This document shows positions 57,446 through 64,000 of a stretch of DNA of 64,000 nucleotides, in pieces. This stretch comes from Blastococcus carthaginiensis. GTDB lineage: Bacteria; Actinomycetota; Actinomycetes; Mycobacteriales; Geodermatophilaceae. The translations under genes were made by a program, and so were the position numbers. The stretch spans positions 434,001-498,000 of the forward strand of contig NZ_JASNFN010000001.1 in the NCBI RefSeq assembly GCF_030731085.1. The letters run 5' to 3'. A model generated the notes under the pieces. It saw only the letters and a list, made by a program, of their open reading frames with translations, made no database searches and was not told where the DNA came from. Each line of letters opens with the position of its first letter. Position 1 is the stretch's first letter.

Positions 57446-57727
57446 ATGCCACGCAGCCTGAAGAAGGGCCCGTTCGTCGACGACCACCTGCTCAAGAAGG
57501 TGGACGCCCAGAACGAGAAGGGCACCAAGAACGTGATCCGTACCTGGTCACGCCGCTCGACGATCATCCCGGACATGCTCGGCCACACCCTCGCGGTGCA
57601 CGACGGCCGCAAGCACGTCCCGGTGTTCGTCACCGAGGCGATGGTCGGGCACAAGCTCGGGGAGTTCGCGCCCACGCGCACCTTCCGCGGGCACGTCAAG
57701 GACGACCGCCGCTCGCGGCGGGGCTGA
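57446..57727 (+). CDS. rpsS: 30S ribosomal protein S19
   Basis: The 93-residue product (MPRSLKKGPFVDDHLLKKVD, IIPDMLGHTLAVHDGRKHVP, GHKLGEFAPTRTFRGH) is standard S19, located in the 30S head. GTAGAGGAGAG precedes the ATG. Confidence 0.98.
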   Translation: MPRSLKKGPFVDDHLLKKVDAQNEKGTKNVIRTWSRRSTIIPDMLGHTLAVHDGRKHVPVFVTEAMVGHKLGEFAPTRTFRGHVKDDRRSRRG

Positions 57728-57747
57728 CCAGGTAGAGAGAGATTCAG

Positions 57748-58215
57748 ATGACTTCCCAGTTGGGACAGGAGGCGCCGGTCGCCCGGGCTACGGCCCGGTT
57801 CGTCCGCGTGACCCCCATGAAGGCCCGCCGCGTGGTGGACCTGATCCGCTACCTGCCGACCGACGAGGCGCTGGCGCTGCTGCGCTTCGCCCCGCAGTCG
57901 GCGAGTGAGCCGGTCGCCAAGGTCGTCGCCAGCGCGGTGGCCAACGCCGAGCACAACCTGCAGCTGGACCCGGCCGCACTCGTGGTCAGCGCGGCGTACG
58001 TCGACGAGGGCCCGACGCTCAAGCGGATCCGTCCGCGTGCGCAGGGCCGGGCGTTCCGCATCAACAAGCGGACGAGCCACATCACCATCGAGGTGAGCGA
58101 GGTGGCCAGCAGCGCCGTCCTCGCGCAGAAGTCGCGCAAGGCGCGCCGGGACACCGGCCAGTCGGGCCCGGCCACCCAGCAGTCCACCAGCAACACGAGG
58201 GGAGGGACCCGATAG
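57748..58215 (+). CDS. rplV: 50S ribosomal protein L22
   Basis: The 155-residue protein has ARFVRVTPMKARRVVDLIR, VVASAVANAEHNLQLD and RIRPRAQGRAFRINKRTSHI, which line the exit tunnel. The last 35 residues are a Ser/Thr/Gln-rich tail beyond the E. coli length (110). The stop TAG shares its last base with the GTG of rpsC. Confidence 0.97.
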   Translation: MTSQLGQEAPVARATARFVRVTPMKARRVVDLIRYLPTDEALALLRFAPQSASEPVAKVVASAVANAEHNLQLDPAALVVSAAYVDEGPTLKRIRPRAQGRAFRINKRTSHITIEVSEVASSAVLAQKSRKARRDTGQSGPATQQSTSNTRGGTR

Positions 58216-59156
58216 TGGGTCAGAAGGTCAACCCGCACGGGTTCCGGCTCGGGATCACCACCGACTACAAGTCCCGGTGGTACGCGGACAAGCTGTACAA
58301 GGGCTACGTCAAGGAAGACGTCGCGATCCGCAAGCTCATGTCCAAGGGCATGGAGCGGGCCGGCATCTCCAAGGTGGAGATCGAGCGCACCCGTGACCGG
58401 GTCCGCGTCGACATCCACACCGCCCGCCCGGGCATCGTCATCGGCCGCCGCGGCGCCGAGGCCGACCGCATCCGCGGGGAGCTCGAGAAGCTCACCGGCA
58501 AGCAGGTGCAGCTGAACATCCTCGAGGTCAAGAACCCCGAGTCCGACGCCCAGCTGGTCGCCCAGGGCGTCGCCGAGCAGCTCTCCAGCCGGGTCAGCTT
58601 CCGCCGCGCGATGCGCAAGGCCATGCAGTCGGCCCAGCGCAGCCCGCAGGTCAAGGGCATCCGGGTGCAGTGCTCGGGTCGCCTCGGCGGCACGGAGATG
58701 AGCCGCTCGGAGTTCTACCGCGAGGGCCGCGTGCCCCTGCACACGCTCCGCGCGAACATCGACTACGGCATCTACGAGGCCCGCACGACCTTCGGTCGCA
58801 TCGGCGTCAAGGTGTGGATCTACAAGGGCGACGTCAGCGGCTCGCGCGCCGAGCGGGAGGCCCTCGAGGCCCTCGCCCAGCGTCAGCAGCGCCGTGAGCG
58901 CGCTCAGCGGCCCCAGCGCCGCTCGGGCTCCTCGGGCACCACCGCGGGTGGCACCGAGGCCGGGCGCGCCGCCGTCGAGTCCTCCACCGGGCCCGTCGCC
59001 GACACCACGACGGCGGCTGCCGAGAGCACTGTCGCGCAGACCTCCGGCGAGGCCGCGTCCGAGCAGACCATCGCTCAGGCCGCGGGTCCCGAGGCTACTG
59101 CGGCCGCCGAGACCACGGCTGCCGACAACACGGCGACCGAGAACACGGAGAGCTGA
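58215..59156 (+). CDS. rpsC: 30S ribosomal protein S3, with long C-terminal extension
   Basis: The first 220 residues are S3: GQKVNPHGFRLGITTDYKSR, the KH domain with PGIVIGRRGAEADRIRGEL, and LHTLRANIDYGIYEARTTFG RIGVKVWIYKG. The remaining 90 or so residues are low-complexity (Ser/Thr/Ala/Glu), making the protein 313 residues against 233 in E. coli. Such tails are common in actinobacterial S3 but this one is among the longer. GTG 58215 overlaps rplV by one base. Confidence 0.97.
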   Translation: MGQKVNPHGFRLGITTDYKSRWYADKLYKGYVKEDVAIRKLMSKGMERAGISKVEIERTRDRVRVDIHTARPGIVIGRRGAEADRIRGELEKLTGKQVQLNILEVKNPESDAQLVAQGVAEQLSSRVSFRRAMRKAMQSAQRSPQVKGIRVQCSGRLGGTEMSRSEFYREGRVPLHTLRANIDYGIYEARTTFGRIGVKVWIYKGDVSGSRAEREALEALAQRQQRRERAQRPQRRSGSSGTTAGGTEAGRAAVESSTGPVADTTTAAAESTVAQTSGEAASEQTIAQAAGPEATAAAETTAADNTATENTES

Positions 59157-59159
59157 GCC

Positions 59160-59576
59160 ATGCTCATCCCACGGCGCGTCAAGCACCGCAAGCAGCACCA
59201 CCCGAGCCGCTCCGGCCGGGCCAAGGGCGGCACCGAGATCAACTTCGGTGAGTACGCCATCCAGGCCCTGGAGCCGGCCTACGTCACGAACCGGCAGATC
59301 GAGTCGGCGCGTATCGCGATGACCCGGCACATCCGTCGTGGCGGGAAGGTGTGGATCTCGATCTACCCCGACCGTCCGCTGACCAAGAAGCCCGCCGAGA
59401 CCCGCATGGGTTCCGGTAAGGGCTCGCCCGAGTGGTGGGTGGCGAACGTCAAGCCCGGCCGCGTGCTGTTCGAGCTGTCCGGTGTCGCCGAGCCCGTGGC
59501 CCGCGAGGCCATGCGCCGCGCGATCCACAAGCTGCCGATGAAGTGCCGCTTCATCACGCGTGAAGGAGAAGTGTGA
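59160..59576 (+). CDS. rplP: 50S ribosomal protein L16
   Basis: The 138-residue product (MLIPRRVKHRKQHHPSRSGR, INFGEYAIQALEPAYVTNRQ, GKGSPEWWVANVKPGRVLFE) is standard L16, which contacts the A-site tRNA elbow. Stop overlaps rpmC start (TGATG). Confidence 0.98.
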   Translation: MLIPRRVKHRKQHHPSRSGRAKGGTEINFGEYAIQALEPAYVTNRQIESARIAMTRHIRRGGKVWISIYPDRPLTKKPAETRMGSGKGSPEWWVANVKPGRVLFELSGVAEPVAREAMRRAIHKLPMKCRFITREGEV

Positions 59577-59809
59577 TGGCCGCTGGTCTGACCGCTCCCG
59601 AGCTGCGCGAGCTCTCCGTGGATGAGCTCGCCTCGCGGCTGCGCGAGTCGAAGGAAGAACTGTTCAACCTGCGGTTCCAGGTGGCCACCGGCCAGCTGGA
59701 CAACAACCGGCGACTGCAGACCGTCCGCCGCGACATCGCCCGGATCTACACGATCATGCGCGAGCGCGAGCTGGGTCTCTCGGTCGCCCCGAACGAGGGT
59801 GTGGCATGA
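59576..59809 (+). CDS. rpmC: 50S ribosomal protein L29
   Basis: The 77-residue product has LTAPELRELSVDELASRLRE and FNLRFQVATGQLDNNRRLQT, typical of L29. ATG 59576 shares one base with the rplP stop and has AGGAG seven bases upstream; GTG 59573 is an in-frame alternative with a shorter spacing. The stop overlaps rpsQ by four bases. Confidence 0.97.
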   Translation: MAAGLTAPELRELSVDELASRLRESKEELFNLRFQVATGQLDNNRRLQTVRRDIARIYTIMRERELGLSVAPNEGVA

Positions 59810-60096
59810 GCGAGACCCAGCAGTCGTCCGGCCCCGGCCTGGCCGGCCGTGGCTACCGCAAGGTCCGCGAGGGCCTCGTCGTCAGCGACAAGATGGAGAA
59901 GACCATCGTCGTCGAGGTCGAGGACCGCGTGAAGCACGGCCTGTACGGCAAGGTCATCCGCCGGACCAGCAAGCTGAAGGCCCACGACGAGCAGGGGGTC
60001 GCCGGCGTCGGTGACCGCGTGCAGATCATGGAGACCCGGCCGGCGTCGGCCACCAAGCGGTGGCGGCTGGTCGAGGTCATCGAGAAGGCCAAGTAA
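59806..60096 (+). CDS. rpsQ: 30S ribosomal protein S17
   Basis: The 96-residue product (RKVREGLVVSDKMEKTIVVE, YGKVIRRTSKLKAHDE, VGDRVQIMETRPAS) is standard S17. It is the last gene of the S10 unit; a strong hairpin lies between it and rplN. Confidence 0.98.
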   Translation: MSETQQSSGPGLAGRGYRKVREGLVVSDKMEKTIVVEVEDRVKHGLYGKVIRRTSKLKAHDEQGVAGVGDRVQIMETRPASATKRWRLVEVIEKAK

Positions 60097-60201
60097 GAGG
60101 CGGCCCTCCGGGGTCGCGACGGGTAGGAGTACCCTGGACGACTGGCGCGCACCTCATCGCTGTCGAGGTGGTCGCGCGCCGCATCCCGGTACCCGTGCTT
60201 C

Positions 60202-60235
60202 GGACGCACCGGCGGCAGCAGCCGCCGGTGCGTCC
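60202..60235 (+). terminator. Hairpin between the S10 and spc clusters
   Basis: A perfect 14-bp stem, GGACGCACCGGCGG (60202-60215) with its complement (60222-60235), has a 6-base loop. It lies in the 209-base gap between rpsQ and rplN, which has no gene. It probably ends the S10 transcript. A separate promoter for rplN onward should lie in 60236-60305 or upstream, but no clear -35/-10 pair was found. Confidence 0.7.
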
Positions 60236-60305
60236 GCACGCGAGTGCCGGACAGCCGGTTCACCGTTCCGGCCCGGCTGTCACCACAAGTATTGGGGAGT
60301 AGGAC

Positions 60306-60674
60306 GTGATCCAGCAGGAGTCGCGGCTGCGAGTCGCCGACAACACCGGTGCGAAGGAGATCCTCTGCATCCGGGTTCTCGGTGGCTCCGGGCGACGCTA
60401 CGCGGGCATCGGCGACATCATCGTCGGCACCGTGAAGGACGCGCTGCCGGGTGCCGGCGTCAAGAAGGGCGACGTGGTCAAGGCCGTCGTCGTCCGCACG
60501 GTGAAGGAGCGGCGTCGTCCCGACGGCTCCTACATCCGCTTCGACGAGAACGCCGCGGTCATCATCCGCGACAGCGGCGACCCGCGCGGTACGCGCATCT
60601 TCGGGCCCGTCGGCCGGGAGCTCCGCGACAAGCGCTTCATGCGGATCATCTCGCTCGCCCCGGAGGTGCTGTGA
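60306..60674 (+). CDS. rplN: 50S ribosomal protein L14
   Basis: The 122-residue product (MIQQESRLRVADNTGAKEIL, RRYAGIGDIIVGTVKDALPG, FDENAAVIIRDSGDPRGTRI) is standard L14 and has the universal length. It starts with GTG after GGGGAGTAGGAC. It is the first gene of the spc cluster here. Confidence 0.98.
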   Translation: MIQQESRLRVADNTGAKEILCIRVLGGSGRRYAGIGDIIVGTVKDALPGAGVKKGDVVKAVVVRTVKERRRPDGSYIRFDENAAVIIRDSGDPRGTRIFGPVGRELRDKRFMRIISLAPEVL

Positions 60675-60676
60675 TC

Positions 60677-61024
60677 ATGGCTGCCGCCAGCAACGGCAAG
60701 ACGCCGTCGATGAAGGTCAAGAAGGGCGACACCGTCCTGGTCCTGTCCGGCAAGGACAAGGGCGCGAAGGGGCGTGTCATCGCCGCCTACCCCAAGCGCC
60801 AGCGCGTGCTGGTCGAGGGTGTCGGCCGCGTGCGCAAGCACACCCGCATCAGCTCGAACCAGCGCGGCGCCCAGCAGGGCGGGATCGTCACGCAGGAGGC
60901 GGCCATCCACGCGAGCAACGTGATGGTGGTCGACTCCGAGGAGAAGCCGACCCGGGTCGGCTACCGCAAGGACGAGGAAGGCCGCAGCATCCGGGTCTCG
61001 CGGCGCACCGGTAAGGACCTCTGA
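60677..61024 (+). CDS. rplX: 50S ribosomal protein L24
   Basis: The 115-residue product has the KOW-type sequence MKVKKGDTVLVLSGKDKGAK, GRVIAAYPKRQRVLVEG and GIVTQEAAIHASNVMVVD. ATG 60677 was preferred (ten bases after GGAGG); GTG 60671 overlapping the rplN stop is possible. L24 starts 50S assembly. Confidence 0.96.
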   Translation: MAAASNGKTPSMKVKKGDTVLVLSGKDKGAKGRVIAAYPKRQRVLVEGVGRVRKHTRISSNQRGAQQGGIVTQEAAIHASNVMVVDSEEKPTRVGYRKDEEGRSIRVSRRTGKDL

Positions 61025-61029
61025 ACCTC

Positions 61030-61614
61030 ATGAGCGCACCCACCCGTGAGCTGCCCCGCATGCTCGCCCACTACCGCGAGACGATCGTGCCCGCCCTCCA
61101 GTCGGAGTTCGGCTACGACAACGTCATGCAGATCCCGCGCCTGACGAAGATCGTCGTCAACATGGGCGTCGGCGAGGCCACCCGCGACGCCAAGCTGATG
61201 GACGGCGCGGTCCGCGACCTCACCGCCATCACCGGTCAGAAGCCGGCCGTCGTCCGGGCCCGCAAGTCCATTGCGCAGTTCAAGCTGCGCGAGGGCATGC
61301 CGATCGGCGCGAAGGTCACCCTCCGCGGCGACCGCATGTGGGAGTTCCTCGACCGCCTGCTGTCGCTGGCCCTGCCCCGCATCCGTGACTTCCGCGGCCT
61401 GAACGCCAAGCAGTTCGACGGCAACGGCAACTACACGTTCGGGCTGACCGAGCAGTCGATGTTCCGCGAGATCGACGTCGACAGGATCGACCGTCCCCGC
61501 GGCATGGACATCACCCTGGTCACCACCGCGACCAACGACGAGGAGGGTCGCGAGCTGCTCCGCCAGCTCGGCTTCCCCTTCGCCGGCCAGCCCGTCGTCA
61601 CGACCGTCCGCTGA
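61030..61614 (+). CDS. rplE: 50S ribosomal protein L5
   Basis: The 194-residue product has MLAHYRETIVPALQSEFGYD, IPRLTKIVVNMGVGEATRDA, LRDRMWEFLDR-type helices and the C-terminal TTATNDEEGRELLRQLGFPF. L5 binds 5S rRNA. It lies 5 bases after rplX. Confidence 0.98.
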   Translation: MSAPTRELPRMLAHYRETIVPALQSEFGYDNVMQIPRLTKIVVNMGVGEATRDAKLMDGAVRDLTAITGQKPAVVRARKSIAQFKLREGMPIGAKVTLRGDRMWEFLDRLLSLALPRIRDFRGLNAKQFDGNGNYTFGLTEQSMFREIDVDRIDRPRGMDITLVTTATNDEEGRELLRQLGFPFAGQPVVTTVR

Positions 61615-61633
61615 GCCGGGCAGGAGAGAAGAG

Positions 61634-61819
61634 ATGGCCAAGAAGGCGCTGATCAACAAGGCAGCTCGCACCCCGAAGTTCAAGGTGCGCGGCTACACCC
61701 GCTGCCAGCGGTGCGGACGCCCGCACTCGGTCTTCCGCAAGTTCGGCCTGTGCCGGATCTGCCTGCGGGAGATGGCCCACGCCGGGGAGCTCCCGGGCGT
61801 GCGCAAGTCCAGCTGGTGA
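61634..61819 (+). CDS. rpsN: 30S ribosomal protein S14, zinc-binding (type Z)
   Basis: The 61-residue short S14 has two CxxC pairs (TRCQRCGRPHS and FGLCRICLREMAH), which bind zinc, and the terminus GVRKSSW. This is the zinc form found in the spc operon of actinobacteria. AGGAGAGAAGAG precedes the ATG. Confidence 0.98.
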   Translation: MAKKALINKAARTPKFKVRGYTRCQRCGRPHSVFRKFGLCRICLREMAHAGELPGVRKSSW

Positions 61820-61997
61820 AGGACCCCGTCCTCCCCACCCCTCGCAAGCTCAGGGTGGGACCCGGGACGGGGCCGGCGCGGGCGGACCGCACAGCAGTAA
61901 CTGTCCACTAGGCACCACCGATCGCCGAGAGGCCCGGCGCCAAGTCCCTGAGACCCGGCGCACGAGGAACCGCGGCGAGAGAGGCACCACACACGTC
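61820..61997. other. Gap between rpsN and rpsH with small repeats
   Basis: No gene was found. CCCACCC/GGGTGGG (61836-61842 and 61854-61860) can form a small hairpin. A direct repeat, GAGGCCCGGCGC and GAGACCCGGCGC, lies around 61930-61965. It may be an S8 regulatory leader as in the E. coli spc operon, but this is unproven. Confidence 0.3.
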
Positions 61998-62408
61998 ATG
62001 ACCATGACCGACCCGATCGCAGACATGCTGACGCGTCTGCGCAACGCCAACCAGGCGTACCACGACTCCGCGGTCATGCCGTCGTCGAAGTTGAAGACGC
62101 ACATCGCCGAGATCCTCCAGCAGGAGGGTTACATCGCCGGCTGGCGCGTGGACGACGTCGACAAGGACGGCAACCCCTTCAAGCAGCTGGTCGTCGACCT
62201 GAAGTACGGCCCCAACCGCGAGCGCAGCATCGCCGGGGTCCGCCGGGTCTCCAAGCCCGGTCTGCGGGTGTACGCGAAGTCCACCGCACTGCCCAAGGTG
62301 CTCGGCGGCCTCGGCGTGGCGATCATCTCGACCTCGACCGGGCTGCTGACCGACAAGCAGGCGAACAAGAAGGGCGTGGGTGGGGAAGTCCTCGCCTACG
62401 TCTGGTAA
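61998..62408 (+). CDS. rpsH: 30S ribosomal protein S8
   Basis: The 136-residue product (MTMTDPIADMLTRLRNANQA, RRVSKPGLRVYAKSTALPKV, LGGLGVAIISTSTGLLTDK) is standard S8. In E. coli S8 represses the spc operon. ATG 61998 is used; the region before it lacks a strong ribosome-binding site (GAGAGAGGCACC). Confidence 0.97.
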   Translation: MTMTDPIADMLTRLRNANQAYHDSAVMPSSKLKTHIAEILQQEGYIAGWRVDDVDKDGNPFKQLVVDLKYGPNRERSIAGVRRVSKPGLRVYAKSTALPKVLGGLGVAIISTSTGLLTDKQANKKGVGGEVLAYVW

Positions 62409-62423
62409 GAGGAGCGAGCGAAG

Positions 62424-62963
62424 ATGTCACGGATCGGACGACTCCCGATCGCCGTGCCCGGTGGTGTGGACGTCGCCATCGACGGTCAGACGGTCAGCGT
62501 GAAGGGACCCAAGGGCGCGCTCAGCCACAAGGTCGCCGCGCCGATCACCGTCGAGCGCGACGAGGACGGCACGCTGCGGGTGCAGCGCCCCAACGACGAG
62601 CGGCAGAACCGCGCCCTGCACGGGCTCTCGCGGACTCTGATCGCGAACATGATCACCGGCGTCACCGAGGGCTACACCAAGACCCTCGAGATCGTCGGTG
62701 TCGGTTACCGCGTCCAGGCTCGCGGCTCGGACCTCGAGTTCGCCCTGGGCTTCAGCCACCCCGTGCCGGTGAAGGCCCCCGAGGGCATCACCTTCGCTGT
62801 CGAGTCCCCGACCCGTCTGCGGGTCAGCGGCATCGACAAGCAGCTGGTCGGTGAGGTGGCGGCCAAGATCCGCAAGATCCGCAGGCCCGACCCGTACAAG
62901 GGCAAGGGTGTGCGGTACCAGGGCGAGGTCGTCAAGCGCAAGGTCGGGAAGACGGGTAAGTGA
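62424..62963 (+). CDS. rplF: 50S ribosomal protein L6
   Basis: The 179-residue product has MSRIGRLPIAVPGGVDVAID, SVKGPKGALSH and PDPYKGKGVRYQGEVVKRK, normal for L6. It overlaps the rplR start at TGATG. Confidence 0.98.
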   Translation: MSRIGRLPIAVPGGVDVAIDGQTVSVKGPKGALSHKVAAPITVERDEDGTLRVQRPNDERQNRALHGLSRTLIANMITGVTEGYTKTLEIVGVGYRVQARGSDLEFALGFSHPVPVKAPEGITFAVESPTRLRVSGIDKQLVGEVAAKIRKIRRPDPYKGKGVRYQGEVVKRKVGKTGK

Positions 62964-63385
62964 TGGCTCAGGCAACTGCTCCCACGAACGGGAAGACCGC
63001 CGGCGGCCGCAAGCCCGTCGGCACCGACATCAGCACGGCGCGCCGCACCTCGCGGCTGCGCCGGCACAACCGGCTGCGCAAGCGGGTCTCCGGCACGCCG
63101 GAGCGCCCGCGCCTGGTGGTCAAGCGCAGCTCGCGCCACATCCACGTGCAGATCGTCGACGACACCGTCGGTCGCACCGTGGTGAGCGCCTCCACCATGG
63201 ACGCCGGCCTGCGCGGCGCCGAGGGCGACAAGTCCGCCCTGGCCCGTCAGGTCGGCGCCCTGGTGGCCGAGCGCGCGAAGGCCGCCGGGATCACGGCGGT
63301 CGTCTTCGACCGCGGTGGCAACCGCTACGCCGGGCGCATCGCCGCGCTGGCCGACGGTGCCCGCGAGGGTGGGCTGGACTTCTGA
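62963..63385 (+). CDS. rplR: 50S ribosomal protein L18
   Basis: The 140-residue product has RLRRHNRLRKRVSGTPERPR, HIHVQIVDDT and FDRGGNRYAGRIAALADGAR EGGLDF. L18 binds 5S rRNA. ATG 62963 shares one base with the rplF stop; GTG 62960 is an alternative. It is about 20 residues longer than E. coli L18 at its N-terminus. Confidence 0.96.
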   Translation: MAQATAPTNGKTAGGRKPVGTDISTARRTSRLRRHNRLRKRVSGTPERPRLVVKRSSRHIHVQIVDDTVGRTVVSASTMDAGLRGAEGDKSALARQVGALVAERAKAAGITAVVFDRGGNRYAGRIAALADGAREGGLDF

Positions 63386-63435
63386 TGACCACCCACCGCA
63401 CCAGCACGAGCGAGCAGATCGAGAGGGACGTCTGA
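63385..63435 (+). CDS. Candidate 16-codon coupling mini-ORF between rplR and rpsE
   Basis: ATG 63385 shares one base with the rplR stop (TGATG) and the TGA 63433-63435 shares one base with the rpsE ATG (TGATG). The peptide is MTTHRTSTSEQIERDV. It contains the rpsE ribosome-binding site (GAGAGGGA). In most bacteria rplR and rpsE are directly adjacent; here the gap of 49 bases is exactly bridged. Translation is inferred. Confidence 0.4.
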   Translation: MTTHRTSTSEQIERDV

Positions 63436-64000
63436 TGCCAGGACCACAGCGACGCGGCGGCGGCGCCGGCGGCGGCAACGACCGCCGGGACCGTCGTGAC
63501 GGCGGGCGGGGCCCCGGAGGCGCGCCCGCCGAGAAGAGCAACTACATCGAGCGCGTGGTGGCCATCAACCGCGTGTCCAAGGTCGTCAAGGGTGGTCGGC
63601 GCTTCAGCTTCACCGCCCTGGTGATCGTGGGCGACGGTGACGGCACCGTGGGCGTCGGCTACGGCAAGGCCAAGGAGGTGCCCGCGGCGATCGCCAAGGG
63701 CGTCGAGGAGGCCAAGAAGCACTTCTACAAGGTGCCCCGCATCGCCAGCACCATCCCGCACCCCGTGCAGGGTGAGGCAGCGGCCGGCGTGGTGCTGCTG
63801 AAGCCGGCCAGCCCCGGTACCGGTGTCATCGCCGGTGGCCCGGTGCGTGCCGTCCTCGAGTGCGCCGGGATCCACGACGTGCTCTCCAAGAGCCTCGGTT
63901 CGTCGAACCCGATCAACATCGTGCACGCCACCATGCAGGCGCTGAAGGACCTCGTCCGCCCCGAGGAGATCGCGGCTCGCCGCGGTCTGCCCCTCGAGGA
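63435..64000 (+). CDS. rpsE: 30S ribosomal protein S5, 5' part
   Basis: ATG 63435 starts a frame that runs off the window (188 codons visible). It has a Gly/Arg/Asp-rich N-terminal extension of about 35 residues, then NYIERVVAINRVSKVVKGGR, FSFTALVIVGDGDGTVGVGY, GKAKEVPAAIAKGVEEAKKH and SLGSSNPINIVHATMQALK. S5 acts in translational accuracy. The gene is incomplete at its 3' end. Confidence 0.97.
   Translation, partial: MPGPQRRGGGAGGGNDRRDRRDGGRGPGGAPAEKSNYIERVVAINRVSKVVKGGRRFSFTALVIVGDGDGTVGVGYGKAKEVPAAIAKGVEEAKKHFYKVPRIASTIPHPVQGEAAAGVVLLKPASPGTGVIAGGPVRAVLECAGIHDVLSKSLGSSNPINIVHATMQALKDLVRPEEIAARRGLPLE

Overview
The window is 64 kb of very GC-rich, densely packed chromosome from an actinobacterium. 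Gene order (nuo, korAB, rpmG-hadAB, tRNA-Trp-secE-nusG-rplKA, rplJL, Mce ATPase, rpoBC, rpsL-rpsG-fusA-tuf, S10/spc clusters) follows the mycobacterial/Streptomyces pattern. Frequent GTG/TTG starts, actinobacterial N- and C-terminal extensions and the mce operon fit a member of the Geodermatophilaceae/Frankiales group. That family-level placement is inference; the phylum is secure.

Layout. 1-7802: the 3' part of the NADH dehydrogenase I operon (nuoH' to nuoN), followed without a gap by a long-chain polyprenyl diphosphate synthase probably serving menaquinone synthesis, then a lipoprotein of the soluble glucose/sorbosone dehydrogenase fold. 10048-12261: a divergent pair, an FMN split-barrel (pyridoxamine-phosphate-oxidase-like) protein and a MocR-type regulator sharing a small operator region. 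12387-15436: 2-oxoglutarate:ferredoxin oxidoreductase (korA, korB) on the minus strand. 15650-18315: htpX, yajQ, tRNA-Tyr, an orphan TadE/TadG-like protein, a non-coding stretch with DnaA-box-like nonamers, and a 33-residue peptide made of three GVRWGR repeats. 18492-21032: a membrane GAF-GGDEF(degenerate)-EAL protein. 21102-26969: tRNA-Thr, tRNA-Met, rpmG, hadA, hadB, an aminotransferase (minus), tRNA-Trp, secE, nusG, rplK, rplA. 27157-28461: the rplJL operon with its L10 leader. 28678-40310: a complete Mce lipid-import operon (ATPase, two permeases, six Mce proteins, two Mce-associated proteins). 40493-48287: rpoB-rpoC with promoter and terminator. 48439-49479: a luciferase-like (F420-type) oxidoreductase on the minus strand. 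49652-64000: str operon (rpsL, rpsG, fusA, tuf) then the S10 and spc ribosomal clusters, cut off inside rpsE.

How it fits together. Most of the window is housekeeping: respiration and quinone supply, transcription, translation and secretion. The accessory content is the mce operon set between rplL and rpoB, the c-di-GMP protein with its adjacent repeat peptide, and the MocR pair.

The most unusual signals are small. (1) A roughly 77-bp interspersed repeat occurs three times, always directly before a start codon. It is itself an open mini-ORF that begins on the upstream stop or its own ribosome-binding site, ends on the downstream start codon, and carries the next gene's Shine-Dalgarno. (2) Three other operon gaps (nuoL/nuoM, yrbEB/mceA, rplR/rpsE) are exactly bridged by unrelated mini-ORFs with 1-4-nt overlaps at both ends. 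(3) The GVRWGR peptide gene has three 18-nt units that differ only at synonymous positions. (4) A hairpin repeat family lies directly after the stop codons of two minus-strand genes. All assignments come from reading the sequence; no database search was possible.
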